NCBI GenBank assembly: GCA_047517485.1 | Contig: JAKZSU010000178.1 | Span: 1-32,680, forward strand | Length of the DNA: 32,680 bases | Direction: 5' to 3' | DNA from: JAKZSU01 sp047517485 | GTDB taxonomy: Bacteria > Pseudomonadota > Alphaproteobacteria > UBA7887 | Shown: positions 23,426 through 32,474 of the stretch, in pieces | How the letters are laid out: each line of letters starts with the position of its first letter | Numbering within the stretch: position 1 is the stretch's first letter | The notes under the pieces: model-generated | What the model saw: only the letters and a program-made list of their open reading frames with translations | Databases searched by the model: none | Told to the model about the DNA's origin: nothing | Program-made: the position numbers and the translations under genes

Positions 23426-23728
23426 TTACCTCGGCGGCCGGTGATCGGGTCCGAGATACTGGGAGAGATACTCGAGCACTATGGCGTAGGTCTCGGGATC
23501 CATTTCCACCATGCCCTGTTCCTCGACCATCAAATCGAGCGACTCGGCCCATGAGTCGCGGCTCAAGCCTTGCTGCACCACCAGCTTGATCGAATGGCAG
23601 CCGTCGCACACCACATGCACGAGGTCGCGGCCCTCGCCCTCGGGCAGGCCGCCAAAGTCGTCGCCGCTGGCCAGCGCGCCCGAGCTGACGAGCAGCGTGG
23701 CGATTACCGTGAGCGCGCGGCGCTCCAT
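23426..23728 (-). CDS. Small c-type cytochrome, probable sulfite dehydrogenase electron acceptor subunit (SorB-like)
   Basis: 100 residues: a signal peptide (RALTVIATLLVSSGALASG), a heme c site CDGCH at about residues 41-45, a helix (SWAESLDLMVEEQGM) that offers candidate axial Met residues, and a short C-terminal helix (YAIVLEYLSQYLG). It resembles SorB, the monoheme partner that takes electrons from the molybdenum subunit. Its start overlaps the stop of the molybdenum-subunit gene (TGATG), so the two are made together. Confidence 0.82.
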   Translation of the reverse strand: MERRALTVIATLLVSSGALASGDDFGGLPEGEGRDLVHVVCDGCHSIKLVVQQGLSRDSWAESLDLMVEEQGMVEMDPETYAIVLEYLSQYLGPDHRPPR

Positions 23729-25020
23729 CAGGCCACGGTAACCGAAACCCGATGCATCGCGTTGTTCAGATAGCCCTTGGGGTTCCAGGCGATGGCGTGC
23801 GGTTGCATCACCCCGTGGTCGTCGGTCGCGCGTGCCCAGACCTCAAAATAGCCGGCTTGGGGGAAAGTCAGCGCCTGGCGCCAGTTCTGCCAGGCGGCGG
23901 GATTGGCCGGCTGGTTGAGGTCGGCGCTGGTCCAGGTCGCGCCGAAATCGATCGACAGGTCGACCGCGTTCACCGCCCGGTCGCCGGCCCAGGCGTGGCC
24001 GCGGACCTCGATTGTGCGCGCCGCCGATCCCATGCCGCTTTGCGGGTTGGTGATCAGCGATTTGACCGGCATCGCCTCGATGATCACGAAATCCTTCTTG
24101 TCGACCTTTTTGCCCGGCGCCACCGGTCGGTTGGGGACGCGATAGGATTTGCCGGTCATCTTCGGCCCGTCGTGAACAACGTCGCGCAAGGTAATCCGGC
24201 GCAGCCATTTCTGCGAGCACGATCCCGGCCAGCCCGGCACCATCAGGCGCAGCGGCGCGCCGTTCATTGGATGGATTGCCTGGCCGTTTTGGGCAAAGGC
24301 GATCAGGTTCGCCGGGTCCATGGCTTTCGCAATCGGCACCCCGCGCGAAATCGGCAGCTTGTCCGGATCGCCCGACAGATGGGTATCGGCGCCGACATGC
24401 GCGGTATAGATCGCGCTCTCCTTGACTCCCACCGCGGCCAAAACATCGGCCAGGCGAACCCCTGTCCATTTCGAACACGCCACCGCGCCGAGGGTCCACT
24501 GATTGCCCTTCGCCGGCGGCTCGAAAAACGCCCGGCCATTGCCGCCGCATTCGAGGGTAAGCGCGAGCTCGACCACGTCGAATTTCGCCTTCAACTCGGC
24601 GATGGAGAACGTGGTCGGTTTGTCGACCAGACCATCAATGGTCAAACTCCAGCCCGCCGCGCCAGCGGCCTCGGGGGGCACGCCGTTGTTGCGGATGAAA
24701 TGGCGGGTGGTCGGGGTGATCGCGTCGTCGAGCAGGTGCGGCGGGGTCTCGGCGTTGACCGGGCGGTCGTTGAGAATGGTCAAACCGTCCTTGCCGGCGA
24801 TCAGGCCCGCTTCTTCCGCCAGCGCCAGCGGAATGAACCCCGACGGCATGCGGCGGTGAAACGGAATCGCCGCGCCGATCGCCGCGGTCATCGCCGCCAA
24901 TCCGGCGCCGCGCAAAAAGCCCCGGCGGTCGGGGTAGGGCACGCGTCCGAACAGCCGCCGGTCGGCGGCGTCTGGGTCGTCGCGGTAGCGCGAAAATAGC
25001 GTCTGCTCTTTCTCGTCCAT
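23728..25020 (-). CDS. Molybdopterin sulfite dehydrogenase catalytic subunit (SorA/SoxC-like)
   Basis: 430 residues of the sulfite oxidase family. A twin-arginine signal (DRRGFLRGAGLAAM, about residues 31-44) sends it folded to the periplasm. The catalytic domain has the molybdenum-ligating Cys in LALTLECGGNGRAFF, followed by QWTLGAVACSKWTGVRLADVL. The C-terminal dimerisation domain contains IEVRGHAWAGDRAVNAVDLS and DFGATW. It would oxidise sulfite to sulfate and pass electrons to the adjacent small cytochrome. Start at 25020 follows GGAGG; the longer frame to 25383 lies in the malate synthase gene. SoxC would be expected near other sox genes, none of which are here, so a SorAB-type enzyme is more likely. 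Confidence 0.88.
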   Translation of the reverse strand: MDEKEQTLFSRYRDDPDAADRRLFGRVPYPDRRGFLRGAGLAAMTAAIGAAIPFHRRMPSGFIPLALAEEAGLIAGKDGLTILNDRPVNAETPPHLLDDAITPTTRHFIRNNGVPPEAAGAAGWSLTIDGLVDKPTTFSIAELKAKFDVVELALTLECGGNGRAFFEPPAKGNQWTLGAVACSKWTGVRLADVLAAVGVKESAIYTAHVGADTHLSGDPDKLPISRGVPIAKAMDPANLIAFAQNGQAIHPMNGAPLRLMVPGWPGSCSQKWLRRITLRDVVHDGPKMTGKSYRVPNRPVAPGKKVDKKDFVIIEAMPVKSLITNPQSGMGSAARTIEVRGHAWAGDRAVNAVDLSIDFGATWTSADLNQPANPAAWQNWRQALTFPQAGYFEVWARATDDHGVMQPHAIAWNPKGYLNNAMHRVSVTVA

Positions 25021-25031
25021 GACAGAGCCTC

Positions 25032-27206
25032 CTACGCTCCGGATCTGGCCTTCACCTCGATGCGCCGCGCGTGCAGGATCGGTTCGGTATAGCCGCTCGG
25101 CTGGGCGCGCCCCTCGAACACCAGATCGCACGCCGCCTGGAAGGCGATACTGCCGGCAAAATCCGCAGCCATCGGCTGGTAGACCGGATCGTGCGCGTTC
25201 TGTTGATCGACCACGCCGGCCATGCGTTGCATGGTCTCGGTCACTTGGTCTTTCGAGCATACGCCGTGCTGCAACCAATTGGCGATATGCTGGCTCGATA
25301 TGCGCAAGGTCGCGCGGTCTTCCATCAGGCCGATATCGTTGATGTCGGGTACTTTCGAGCAGCCGACGCCCTGATCGACCCAACGCACCACATACCCCAA
25401 GATACCTTGCGCATTGTTGTCGAGCTCATTCTGGATGTCGTCGGCGGGCCAGTTCGGCCGCTCGGCGATCGGGATCGAGATAATGTCATCAAGGCTGGCG
25501 CGCCCACGCGCCCGGATCTCGTCCTGGCGCGCCGCCACATCGACCTGGTGATAGTGCAGCGCGTGCAAGGTGGCGGCGGTCGGCGACGGCACCCACGCGG
25601 TGGTCGCGCCGGCTTGCGGATGGCCGATCTTGACCTTGAGCATTTCGGCCATCAGGTCGGGCATCGCCCACATCCCCTTGCCGATCTGGGCGCGGCCCTT
25701 GAGGCCGCATTCGAGGCCGATATCGACGTTCCAATTCTCATACGCCTGGATCCACGCCGCCGCCTTCATATCGCCCTTGCGGATCATCGGCCCGGCCTCG
25801 ATCGAGGTATGAATCTCGTCGCCGGTACGGTCGAGGAAGCCGGTATTGATGAACGCCACCCGGTGCTTGGCGGCGCGGATGCATTCCTTCAGATTGACCG
25901 TGGTGCGGCGTTCCTCGTCCATAATGCCCATTTTGAGGGTGTAGCGGTCGAGCCCGAGCGCGTCCTCGACCTGGGCGAACAGGGCGTCGGTGAACGCGAC
26001 CTCGGCGGGCCCGTGCATCTTCGGCTTGACGATATAGACCGAGCCGGCGCGGCTGTTGCGGTGTTTGCCGAGTGCCTTGAGATCATGCATCGCGATCAGA
26101 CTGGTGAACATCGCATCGAGGATACCCTCGGGCACCTCGTTGCCGTTGCCGTCGAGCACCGCGCCGTTGGTCATCAGATGGCCGACGTTGCGCACCAGCA
26201 TGACGCTGCGCCCAGGCAGGGTCAGGGTCCCGCCGCCGGGCGCGGTGTACACTCGGTCCTCGTTCAATCGGCGCTCGACGGTCTCACCGCCTTTTTCGAA
26301 GGTGTCGACAAGATCGCCCTTCATCAGGCCCAACCAGTTGCGATAGACCAGTACCTTGTCCTCGGCATCGACCGCGGCGACCGAATCCTCGCAGTCGACG
26401 ATGGTGGTGACCGCCGCTTCGAGCACCACGTCACTGACCCCCGCCGCGTCGCCGGCGCCGATGGCGTGGGTGCGATCGATCTGAATTTCCGCGTGCAAAC
26501 CGTTGTTGACCAGCAATATCGCGCTCGGGCCGGCGGCGTCGCCGCGCCAGCCCGCGAGCTGGGCCGGGTCGGCTAATGCAATCGTACCGTCGCCGGTGGA
26601 AACGCCGAGCGCGTCGTCCTTGACGGCATAACCGGTGGCGTCGCCGTGCGATCCCGACGCCAGCGGCGCCGCGCCGTCGAGGAAGGCGCGGGCGAACGCA
26701 ATCACCTTGGCGCCGCGCGCCGGATTGTAGCCACCGCCGCGCTCGGCGCCGCCGTCCTCGGATATCGCGTCGGTGCCGTAAAGCGCGTCGTACAGGCTGC
26801 CCCAGCGCGCGTTCGCGGCGTTCAGCGCATAGCGCGCGTTGGTCACCGGGACCACCAGTTGCGGCCCGGCGATGGTCGAGAATTCCGCGTCGACGTTCCT
26901 GGTTTCGGCCGAGAATGTGTCGCCCTCGGCGACCAGATAACCGATGTCGCGCAGAAATGCCTGGTACTCGGCGGCGTTGACCGGCTGTCCTTGCCGGCCC
27001 TTATGCCAATCGTCGATGGTCGCCTGCAGCTCTTCGCGGCGCGCCAACAGGCCGCGATTGCGCGGCGCCATTTCTTCGACGATCGCGCCGAACGATGCCC
27101 ATACCGCGTCCGCGTCGAGGCCCAGGCCCGGCAAAGCCTCGGTATTGATGAAGTCGTACAGCACTTGCGCGACCTGCAAGCCGCCGGTCTCAACCCGTTC
27201 CGTCAT
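25032..27206 (-). CDS. glcB: Malate synthase G
   Basis: 724 residues, almost the length of E. coli GlcB (723). Recognisable regions are the N-terminal helical clasp (DFINTEALPGLGLDADAVW), GSVYIVKPKMHGPAEVAF, LKMGIMDEERRTTVNLKECI, HTSIEAGPMIRKGDMK, GLKGRAQIGKGMWAMPDLM and QAGATTAWVPSPTAATLHALH. It condenses glyoxylate with acetyl-CoA to malate. No isocitrate lyase or glycolate oxidase gene is in the window, so the source of glyoxylate is not shown. AGGGG lies upstream of the ATG at 27206. It is 11 bp upstream of the sulfite dehydrogenase gene on the same strand, an unexpected pairing. Confidence 0.96.
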   Translation of the reverse strand: MTERVETGGLQVAQVLYDFINTEALPGLGLDADAVWASFGAIVEEMAPRNRGLLARREELQATIDDWHKGRQGQPVNAAEYQAFLRDIGYLVAEGDTFSAETRNVDAEFSTIAGPQLVVPVTNARYALNAANARWGSLYDALYGTDAISEDGGAERGGGYNPARGAKVIAFARAFLDGAAPLASGSHGDATGYAVKDDALGVSTGDGTIALADPAQLAGWRGDAAGPSAILLVNNGLHAEIQIDRTHAIGAGDAAGVSDVVLEAAVTTIVDCEDSVAAVDAEDKVLVYRNWLGLMKGDLVDTFEKGGETVERRLNEDRVYTAPGGGTLTLPGRSVMLVRNVGHLMTNGAVLDGNGNEVPEGILDAMFTSLIAMHDLKALGKHRNSRAGSVYIVKPKMHGPAEVAFTDALFAQVEDALGLDRYTLKMGIMDEERRTTVNLKECIRAAKHRVAFINTGFLDRTGDEIHTSIEAGPMIRKGDMKAAAWIQAYENWNVDIGLECGLKGRAQIGKGMWAMPDLMAEMLKVKIGHPQAGATTAWVPSPTAATLHALHYHQVDVAARQDEIRARGRASLDDIISIPIAERPNWPADDIQNELDNNAQGILGYVVRWVDQGVGCSKVPDINDIGLMEDRATLRISSQHIANWLQHGVCSKDQVTETMQRMAGVVDQQNAHDPVYQPMAADFAGSIAFQAACDLVFEGRAQPSGYTEPILHARRIEVKARSGA

Positions 27207-27276
27207 GGCGCGATGCCCCTTGGTTTTCGTGGTTTCTATCCGTTGTTTTTACGCCTTGGCGGCAAGAGTCAAATTT

Positions 27277-27561
27277 CTACAGAAGTGCCGCGACAATTTC
27301 CCGCCATTCGTCGGCGAGCGCCGAGGTCGCGTGCGGCCGGTTGGCGCGGCGATACCAATAAGCCGCGTTGCCGTCATCGCCCTCGACCCGGTGGAGATAG
27401 GCGTGCACCCAGGCACCGGCCTCGTCGTCCCTCGCTTGCGCCAGGCGGTGCGCTTCGTCCCATTCGCCCTTGGCTTCATGCCAAAGCGCCCGCAGGGCGG
27501 GGTCCAATCCGCTTGGCGGCCGGTCATCGCCGAGCGAGTCTTGAAATCCTTGAACATCCAT
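27277..27561 (-). CDS. Small conserved-type hypothetical protein (94 aa)
   Basis: No assigned function. 94 residues, acidic and helical, with ALRALWHEAKGEWDEAHRLA, AGAWVHAYLHRVEGDDGNA, YWYRRANRP and ADEWREIVAAL. The repeated W/Y/H-rich helices resemble a small TPR-like or helical bundle protein and the same short pattern is familiar from proteobacterial hypothetical proteins. AGGGAATAA precedes the ATG at 27561. It sits 70 bp upstream of glcB on the same strand and may lead that operon. Confidence 0.75.
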   Translation of the reverse strand: MDVQGFQDSLGDDRPPSGLDPALRALWHEAKGEWDEAHRLAQARDDEAGAWVHAYLHRVEGDDGNAAYWYRRANRPHATSALADEWREIVAALL

Positions 27562-27807
27562 CGTCGCTTATTCCCTCATGCCGCCGCGCATCGGGGCGAG
27601 TTTATCCCGATCAAGGCCGATGCGCCGATCGAATATTTAACGTCTGACCGTGGCGGTTTACTTGGCTTTGACGGCCCGACCACGCGGCGCTTGTGCGCGT
27701 CGCGTGGAGATGCGGTACACTTGCGAGAAAAGTGCTGCCCGCTGGCGCGCGCCAAATACGGCGATCGCGGGTGCGCATGGCATCGAGGGATTGGTTCGGG
27801 AGGCGGC

Positions 27808-28605
27808 ATGACACGACACGTCGACCGGCCGGGAATTGTCCTGGCCAACGCCAAGCATCTGGAATCGAATGCCGGCGCCAACGCACCGGGCGCCACTTTT
27901 CGCCATGAAATTACACCCGCGGGTGAGAGCGGCTTCAGCGAATTCGACGAGTCGCTGTTCACTCTTTGCGGTCTCAAGGGAGCCGACGTGGTCGCCGATG
28001 CGACTGTCCTTTTCAATGCCATCCACCCGGACGACGTGGCGAATTTCGAACACGCCCTCGCGCCCGATGACGACGACACCGGCAATCGTCGGTTCGAAAT
28101 CCGGATTCTCGGGCCCGACGGCGAGGCGCGGTGGTTCCACGGCCTGTGTTGGCCGCAACGTCGCGTCGCCGGCGCGGCGGTCCGAGACGGGTTGCTGGTC
28201 GATGTTACCGACCGCAAGCGCCAGGAAACGCGCGAGCGAGCGATCATCGAGGCGATGCCGATCCCCGCTGCAATATCTCGCGTGCGCGATGGGTATTTAT
28301 ATTATGCGAATGATATGTACCGCACTTTCGTGGGGATGCAGGAAGGCGATCCCGAGCGCTCGACACTGATGAACTATGTGGATCTCGCCGAGCGCGAAAA
28401 AATGTTGGAAGAACTATACAAGCACGGCCTCTACACCGACTTCGAGCTTCGTGTCAAAAAGCCCGACGGCACCATCATGGTGGCGGTGGTGTCCGCGCGC
28501 CTGATGGAGTTTGACGGCGAAGAGGCGATATTCGGCAGCCTGTACGACATCACCGATACCAAGCGCGCCGAGCAAGAGATAAAGGCGAGCGAGCGTTGCC
28601 TGTAG
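27808..28605 (+). CDS. Multi-PAS hybrid histidine kinase, N-terminal part ending at an in-frame amber codon
   Basis: 265 residues with two PAS domains: about 35-140 (SGFSEFDESLFTLCGLKGAD ... RRFEIRILGPDGEARWFHG, ending DVTDRKRQ) and about 145-255 (AIIEAMPIPAAISRVRDGYLYYAND ... YDITDTKRAEQEI). No signal peptide or membrane segment is visible, so the kinase should be cytoplasmic. The ATG at 27808 has GGGAGG seven bases upstream; a much longer frame upstream is antisense to malate synthase. The frame stops at TAG 28603-28605 and homology resumes in the same frame at once, so this is the front part of a 1,280-residue kinase rather than a separate gene. Confidence 0.8.
   Translation: MTRHVDRPGIVLANAKHLESNAGANAPGATFRHEITPAGESGFSEFDESLFTLCGLKGADVVADATVLFNAIHPDDVANFEHALAPDDDDTGNRRFEIRILGPDGEARWFHGLCWPQRRVAGAAVRDGLLVDVTDRKRQETRERAIIEAMPIPAAISRVRDGYLYYANDMYRTFVGMQEGDPERSTLMNYVDLAEREKMLEELYKHGLYTDFELRVKKPDGTIMVAVVSARLMEFDGEEAIFGSLYDITDTKRAEQEIKASERCL
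28603..28605 (+). other. In-frame amber codon inside the kinase reading frame
   Basis: The codons CGT TGC CTG TAG GAT correspond to CGG CGG TTC CAG GAT in the paralogous PAS domain at about 29740-29760 (peptides ERCL-stop-DFAEAASDWFWE and ERRFQDFSEAGSDWFWE). A C-to-T change turns the expected Gln codon into TAG at codon 266. The reading frame is unchanged on both sides, so no indel is needed to explain it. Confidence 0.9.
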
Positions 28606-28674
28606 GATTTTGCCGAGGCGGCGTCCGACTGGTTTTGGGAGACCGACGCGGAGCACCGCTACACCTCGCTTTAT

Positions 28675-31650
28675 ATGGGCGGCGGCGCCTTTCCGGGGGA
28701 CGAGGAAGATTTTATCGGGCGGAAGCGCCTCGATGTGCTCGAACCCTATTTGCAAGCCGATGATCCGGATAAATGGGAGGTCCACAAAAACGTAATTGCC
28801 GACCGACAGCCGTTCCGCGATTTGACCTATGACATCGGCCATCCCGATGGGCGGGTCTCCACCATCCGCACGAGTGGCATGCCGGTGTTCGATACCGCCG
28901 GGGCGTTTGTCGGCTATCGCGGAACCGGCGCCGACATTACCGACGAGGTCGAAGTCGAGCGCGGTGCCGCGACCGCCCGGGAAAGGCTGGCGGCGGCGAT
29001 CGACGGATTATCCAATTGGGTGGCGATGTACGACGCCGACGACCGCCTCGTTCAAGCCAACAAGGCATGGTGGCGGGCCCATCGCGTGGCGGGGGTCGAG
29101 CCCCATTACGGGATGCACTATGCCGACTACTTGCGGATGCTAACCGATGGGGAAACATTCCCCGCCGCCGCGGGACGTGACGAGGCGTGGATCGAGGAGC
29201 GAATACGGAAACGCGCCGCCGCGGGGGAGCCCTATGAATTGCTGGCGGCGAACGGAACCTGGCTGTTGGTGGCCGACTCGCGGCTGCCCGATGGCGGCCT
29301 GATAACGACGTTCACCGATAATTCGCAAACCAAACGCACCGAGCGGGAACTGCGCGAAAGCGAGGCGCGGTTTCGCAGCCTGATCGAACAAACCAACCAA
29401 GGTGTGCTCGTCCATCGCGACGATACGATGCATTTCGCGAACCAAGCGATTGCCGATATTCTCGGCTATGACTCGCCTGAAGAACTGTTGGCGCAAACTA
29501 CCATCGATAGTTTTACCCATCCCAGCGACCGTGAACGCCTGCGGGATTACCGGCGGGCGCGGTTGCGCGGCGAACCGGCGCCATTCGAAGTCGATGTCCG
29601 GGTGGTGCGCAAGGATGGCCAGGACGGCTGGCTGATCGCCAGGCCGACAATAATTGATTGGGATGGCGAGCCGGCTATTCTCGCCGCCATTCTCGACGTC
29701 AGTGAACGCCACCGTGCCGAGCAAGCCTTGCGGGCGAGCGAGCGGCGGTTCCAGGATTTTTCCGAGGCCGGGTCCGACTGGTTTTGGGAGACCGGACCGG
29801 ATCACCGGTTCACCATGGTGTGGGGCGGCGGCGGCGCGTCGACCAATATCGAGGCCCAGAACATCATTGGCATGACCCGCTGGGAAGTGGTCGGGGCGGA
29901 CGTGATCGCCGCCGACCCGGAGAAATGGGCGGACCACCAGGCGGCGATGGAAGGCCGGAAACCGTTTCGCGATTTCGTCTATCACTCGCGCCTGCCGATG
30001 TCCGAGCCAATTTGGCTTCGGGTCAATGGGGTGCCGGTATTCGAGGACGACGGCACATTTTGCGGCTTTCGCGGGACCGGCAGCGATGTCACCGCCGACG
30101 TCAATATCCAGTTGGCGTTGGCCGAGGCCGAGTCCCGGTTCCGATCGGTATTTGATCAGGCGGCGGTGGGCATCGGCGTGATGACGCCGCGCGGACGCTT
30201 TATCGCGGTCAATCGCAAACTTTGCGAATTGATGAAACGCGATGAAGACGCGCTCCTCGATCTCCGATTTGGGGACATCGTCGATCCCGAGGATTATCGC
30301 TCGAGCGCGAAAAAGGTGCGCCGGCTGCTGGCCAGGGAGATCTCGACCTTCACCTCCCAATTGCGCTGCGAGATCGGTTCCGGGGACGTTTTGTGGATCA
30401 ACTTGACGGTGTCGCTGATCGGCGAACGCCAGGGCAATCGACCCGCATTACTAGGGATTGTCGAGGATATCACCCAGCGAACGCGTGCCGAGGAAGAACT
30501 CCGGCAAGCCCAAAAAATGGAGGCCGTCGGTCAGCTCACCGGAGGAATCGCGCACGATTTCAACAATTTGCTGGCGATCATTATCGGCAACCTCGATATG
30601 ATCGAGGCCGGAACCCTGGACGAGGAAACCCAGGGGTTCGCCATGAAGCAAGTGCTGCAGGCGGCCGAGCGCAGCGCCGATCTGACGCGCCGTTTGCTCG
30701 CTTTTTCGCGCCGGCAAGCGCTTCGGCCCGAACCGACCGACGTCAATCAGCTGGTCGCCGGAATGATCGGTCTCTTGCAACGGACGATCGGCGAGCGGGT
30801 AAAAATTGGCGTCATGTTCGGCGAACAAATGCCTTCGGCGCGGGTCGATCCGGGCCAGCTCGAGTCGGCAATTCTCAACCTCGCGATTAATGGCCGTGAC
30901 GCCATGCCAAACGGCGGTGAATTAATGATCGAAACCGGTCTCGTTACACTGACTGAAGCCTCGTCGGCCCAAGGCGAGGCCGTTTTGGCCGGTGATTATG
31001 TCACCTTGTCGATCTCCGATACCGGCCGTGGCATCGAGAGCGACGTTCTCGGCAAAGTGTTCGAGCCGTTTTTCACCACCAAGGACGTAGGACACGGAAG
31101 CGGGCTCGGACTCAGCATGGTGTACGGCTTTGCCAAGCAATCCGAGGGCGACGTCGATATAGCGAGTACGGTGGGAGAGGGCACCACCGTTCGCTTGTAT
31201 CTGCCGGTGGCACACGGGCCGTCCGGGCGCGCCGATGCCGAAGACGGCGCGCGCGCCGACCCACGGGGCGACGGCGAGGTGGTTTTGGTGGTCGAGGACG
31301 ATGATGGCGTCCGAAAACTCATGATTACCGTGCTGAACGACCTGGGCTACACGCCGATCGTCACCGAGTCCGGGGAATCCGGGCTCGCGATCCTCAGTAG
31401 CCGTGACGATTGCGATCTGCTGTTGACCGATCTCGTTCTCCCCGGCGCGATCGACGGGGTCGAGCTCGCGAACGAGGCGAGGCAAACCAAGCCCGGCCTG
31501 AAGATAATTTTAATGTCAGGTCACTCCAACCGTATTGCGTCGGAGGAGGGCGTTTTGGGCGAGGACACCGTGCTGATTGCCAAGCCGTTTCGACGAACCG
31601 ATCTCGCGCGGGCGCTGCACCATGCCTTGCACCGGGACGATACCACGTGA
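28675..31650 (+). CDS. Multi-PAS hybrid histidine kinase, C-terminal part with kinase core and receiver
   Basis: The frame resumes at 28606; the first ATG is at 28675 and gives 991 residues, but it lacks a ribosome binding site and cuts into a PAS domain. Counted from 28675, PAS-like units lie at about 1-95, 100-220, 225-345, 359-480 and 485-605. Then come a HisKA dimerisation helix with the phospho-acceptor His627 (LTGGIAHDFNNLL), a HATPase domain (N box NLAINGRDAM; SDTGRGIESDVLGKVFEPFF; GSGLGLSMVYGFA) and a C-terminal receiver domain with DDD near its start, acceptor Asp919 (LLLTDLVLP) and Lys of IAKPF. Phosphorelay from His to Asp within one chain is expected. The signal sensed is unknown. 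It overlaps the next gene by 4 nt. Confidence 0.88.
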   Translation: MGGGAFPGDEEDFIGRKRLDVLEPYLQADDPDKWEVHKNVIADRQPFRDLTYDIGHPDGRVSTIRTSGMPVFDTAGAFVGYRGTGADITDEVEVERGAATARERLAAAIDGLSNWVAMYDADDRLVQANKAWWRAHRVAGVEPHYGMHYADYLRMLTDGETFPAAAGRDEAWIEERIRKRAAAGEPYELLAANGTWLLVADSRLPDGGLITTFTDNSQTKRTERELRESEARFRSLIEQTNQGVLVHRDDTMHFANQAIADILGYDSPEELLAQTTIDSFTHPSDRERLRDYRRARLRGEPAPFEVDVRVVRKDGQDGWLIARPTIIDWDGEPAILAAILDVSERHRAEQALRASERRFQDFSEAGSDWFWETGPDHRFTMVWGGGGASTNIEAQNIIGMTRWEVVGADVIAADPEKWADHQAAMEGRKPFRDFVYHSRLPMSEPIWLRVNGVPVFEDDGTFCGFRGTGSDVTADVNIQLALAEAESRFRSVFDQAAVGIGVMTPRGRFIAVNRKLCELMKRDEDALLDLRFGDIVDPEDYRSSAKKVRRLLAREISTFTSQLRCEIGSGDVLWINLTVSLIGERQGNRPALLGIVEDITQRTRAEEELRQAQKMEAVGQLTGGIAHDFNNLLAIIIGNLDMIEAGTLDEETQGFAMKQVLQAAERSADLTRRLLAFSRRQALRPEPTDVNQLVAGMIGLLQRTIGERVKIGVMFGEQMPSARVDPGQLESAILNLAINGRDAMPNGGELMIETGLVTLTEASSAQGEAVLAGDYVTLSISDTGRGIESDVLGKVFEPFFTTKDVGHGSGLGLSMVYGFAKQSEGDVDIASTVGEGTTVRLYLPVAHGPSGRADAEDGARADPRGDGEVVLVVEDDDGVRKLMITVLNDLGYTPIVTESGESGLAILSSRDDCDLLLTDLVLPGAIDGVELANEARQTKPGLKIILMSGHSNRIASEEGVLGEDTVLIAKPFRRTDLARALHHALHRDDTT

Positions 31651-32474
31651 CCACGGTCCTGCTTACCGGGGCGGCGGGTCATCTCGGCCACGTGCTGACC
31701 GCCGGCCTGGCCGATCGCGGCTATCGGCTGCGCCTATCCGATGTGGCGCCGCTCGAAGCGGTACCCGAAGGGCACGAATTTGTCCGCGCCGATCTCGCCG
31801 ACAAGGTGGCAACACTGGCCTTGTGCGACGGCGTCGATGTCATCGTTCATTTCGGCGCGATCTCGGGCGAAAGCGACTTCGAAAACATTCTCGACGCTAA
31901 TATCCGTGGCACCTGTCATATTTTCGATGGCGCCCGGATCAATCGTGCGCGGGTCGTGTTCGCCAGCACCAATCACACCATCGGCTTTCACGAGCGGCGC
32001 GAACCGCTGACCGAGGACTGCCACTTTCGACCCGATACCTTCTACGGTTTGAGCAAGGCCTACGGCGAACTTCTTGCTCGCTATTATTGGGACAAACATG
32101 GGGTGGAAAGCGCGCTGCTGCGCATCGGTTCGTGTTTCGAGACGCCGTCCGATCAGCGCCAACTCAAGACGTGGCTTAGTTTTCGTGATTTGACCGACTT
32201 GGTCAGCCGCTGCATCGATGCACCGGACCTCGGCTGCGCCACCTTCTGGGGGGTGTCGGACAATGCGGACAAATGGTGGACCGATCATGCCGACGAATTG
32301 ATCGGCTTCAAGCCGCGAGACAGCGCCGACCCGTTTGCCGATCGCGTGCCACCGCTTGGCGAAGACGCCGATCCGGTCGCTGAACGATATCAGGGAGGAG
32401 TGTTTTGTGGCGAAGGATATAGCCGATCCGAGCCGTCTCCCCGACAGCTCTTTCAGACCAAATCAAAGGAGTAA
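31647..32474 (+). CDS. NAD-dependent epimerase/dehydratase-fold protein, uronate dehydrogenase-like
   Basis: 275 residues of an extended SDR. The N-terminus has VLLTGAAGHLGHVL, the catalytic pair is in FYGLSKAYGELLA, and DVIVHFGAISGE, NIRGTCHIFDGA and LRIGSCFETPSDQRQLKTWL match uronate dehydrogenases, which oxidise glucuronate or galacturonate to the aldaro-lactone with NAD. GTG at 31647 overlaps the kinase stop (GTGA), so translation is probably coupled. The last 15 or so residues (YSRSEPSPRQLFQTKSKE) look unlike the family end near YQGG.F. The stop lies 1 bp before the repeat array. Confidence 0.86.
   Translation: MTTVLLTGAAGHLGHVLTAGLADRGYRLRLSDVAPLEAVPEGHEFVRADLADKVATLALCDGVDVIVHFGAISGESDFENILDANIRGTCHIFDGARINRARVVFASTNHTIGFHERREPLTEDCHFRPDTFYGLSKAYGELLARYYWDKHGVESALLRIGSCFETPSDQRQLKTWLSFRDLTDLVSRCIDAPDLGCATFWGVSDNADKWWTDHADELIGFKPRDSADPFADRVPPLGEDADPVAERYQGGVFCGEGYSRSEPSPRQLFQTKSKE

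Noticed and set aside
26944..27807. Upstream extension of the kinase reading frame
   Set aside because: It is antisense to malate synthase G and the 94-aa gene; a good ribosome binding site and the first PAS domain place the kinase start at 27808.
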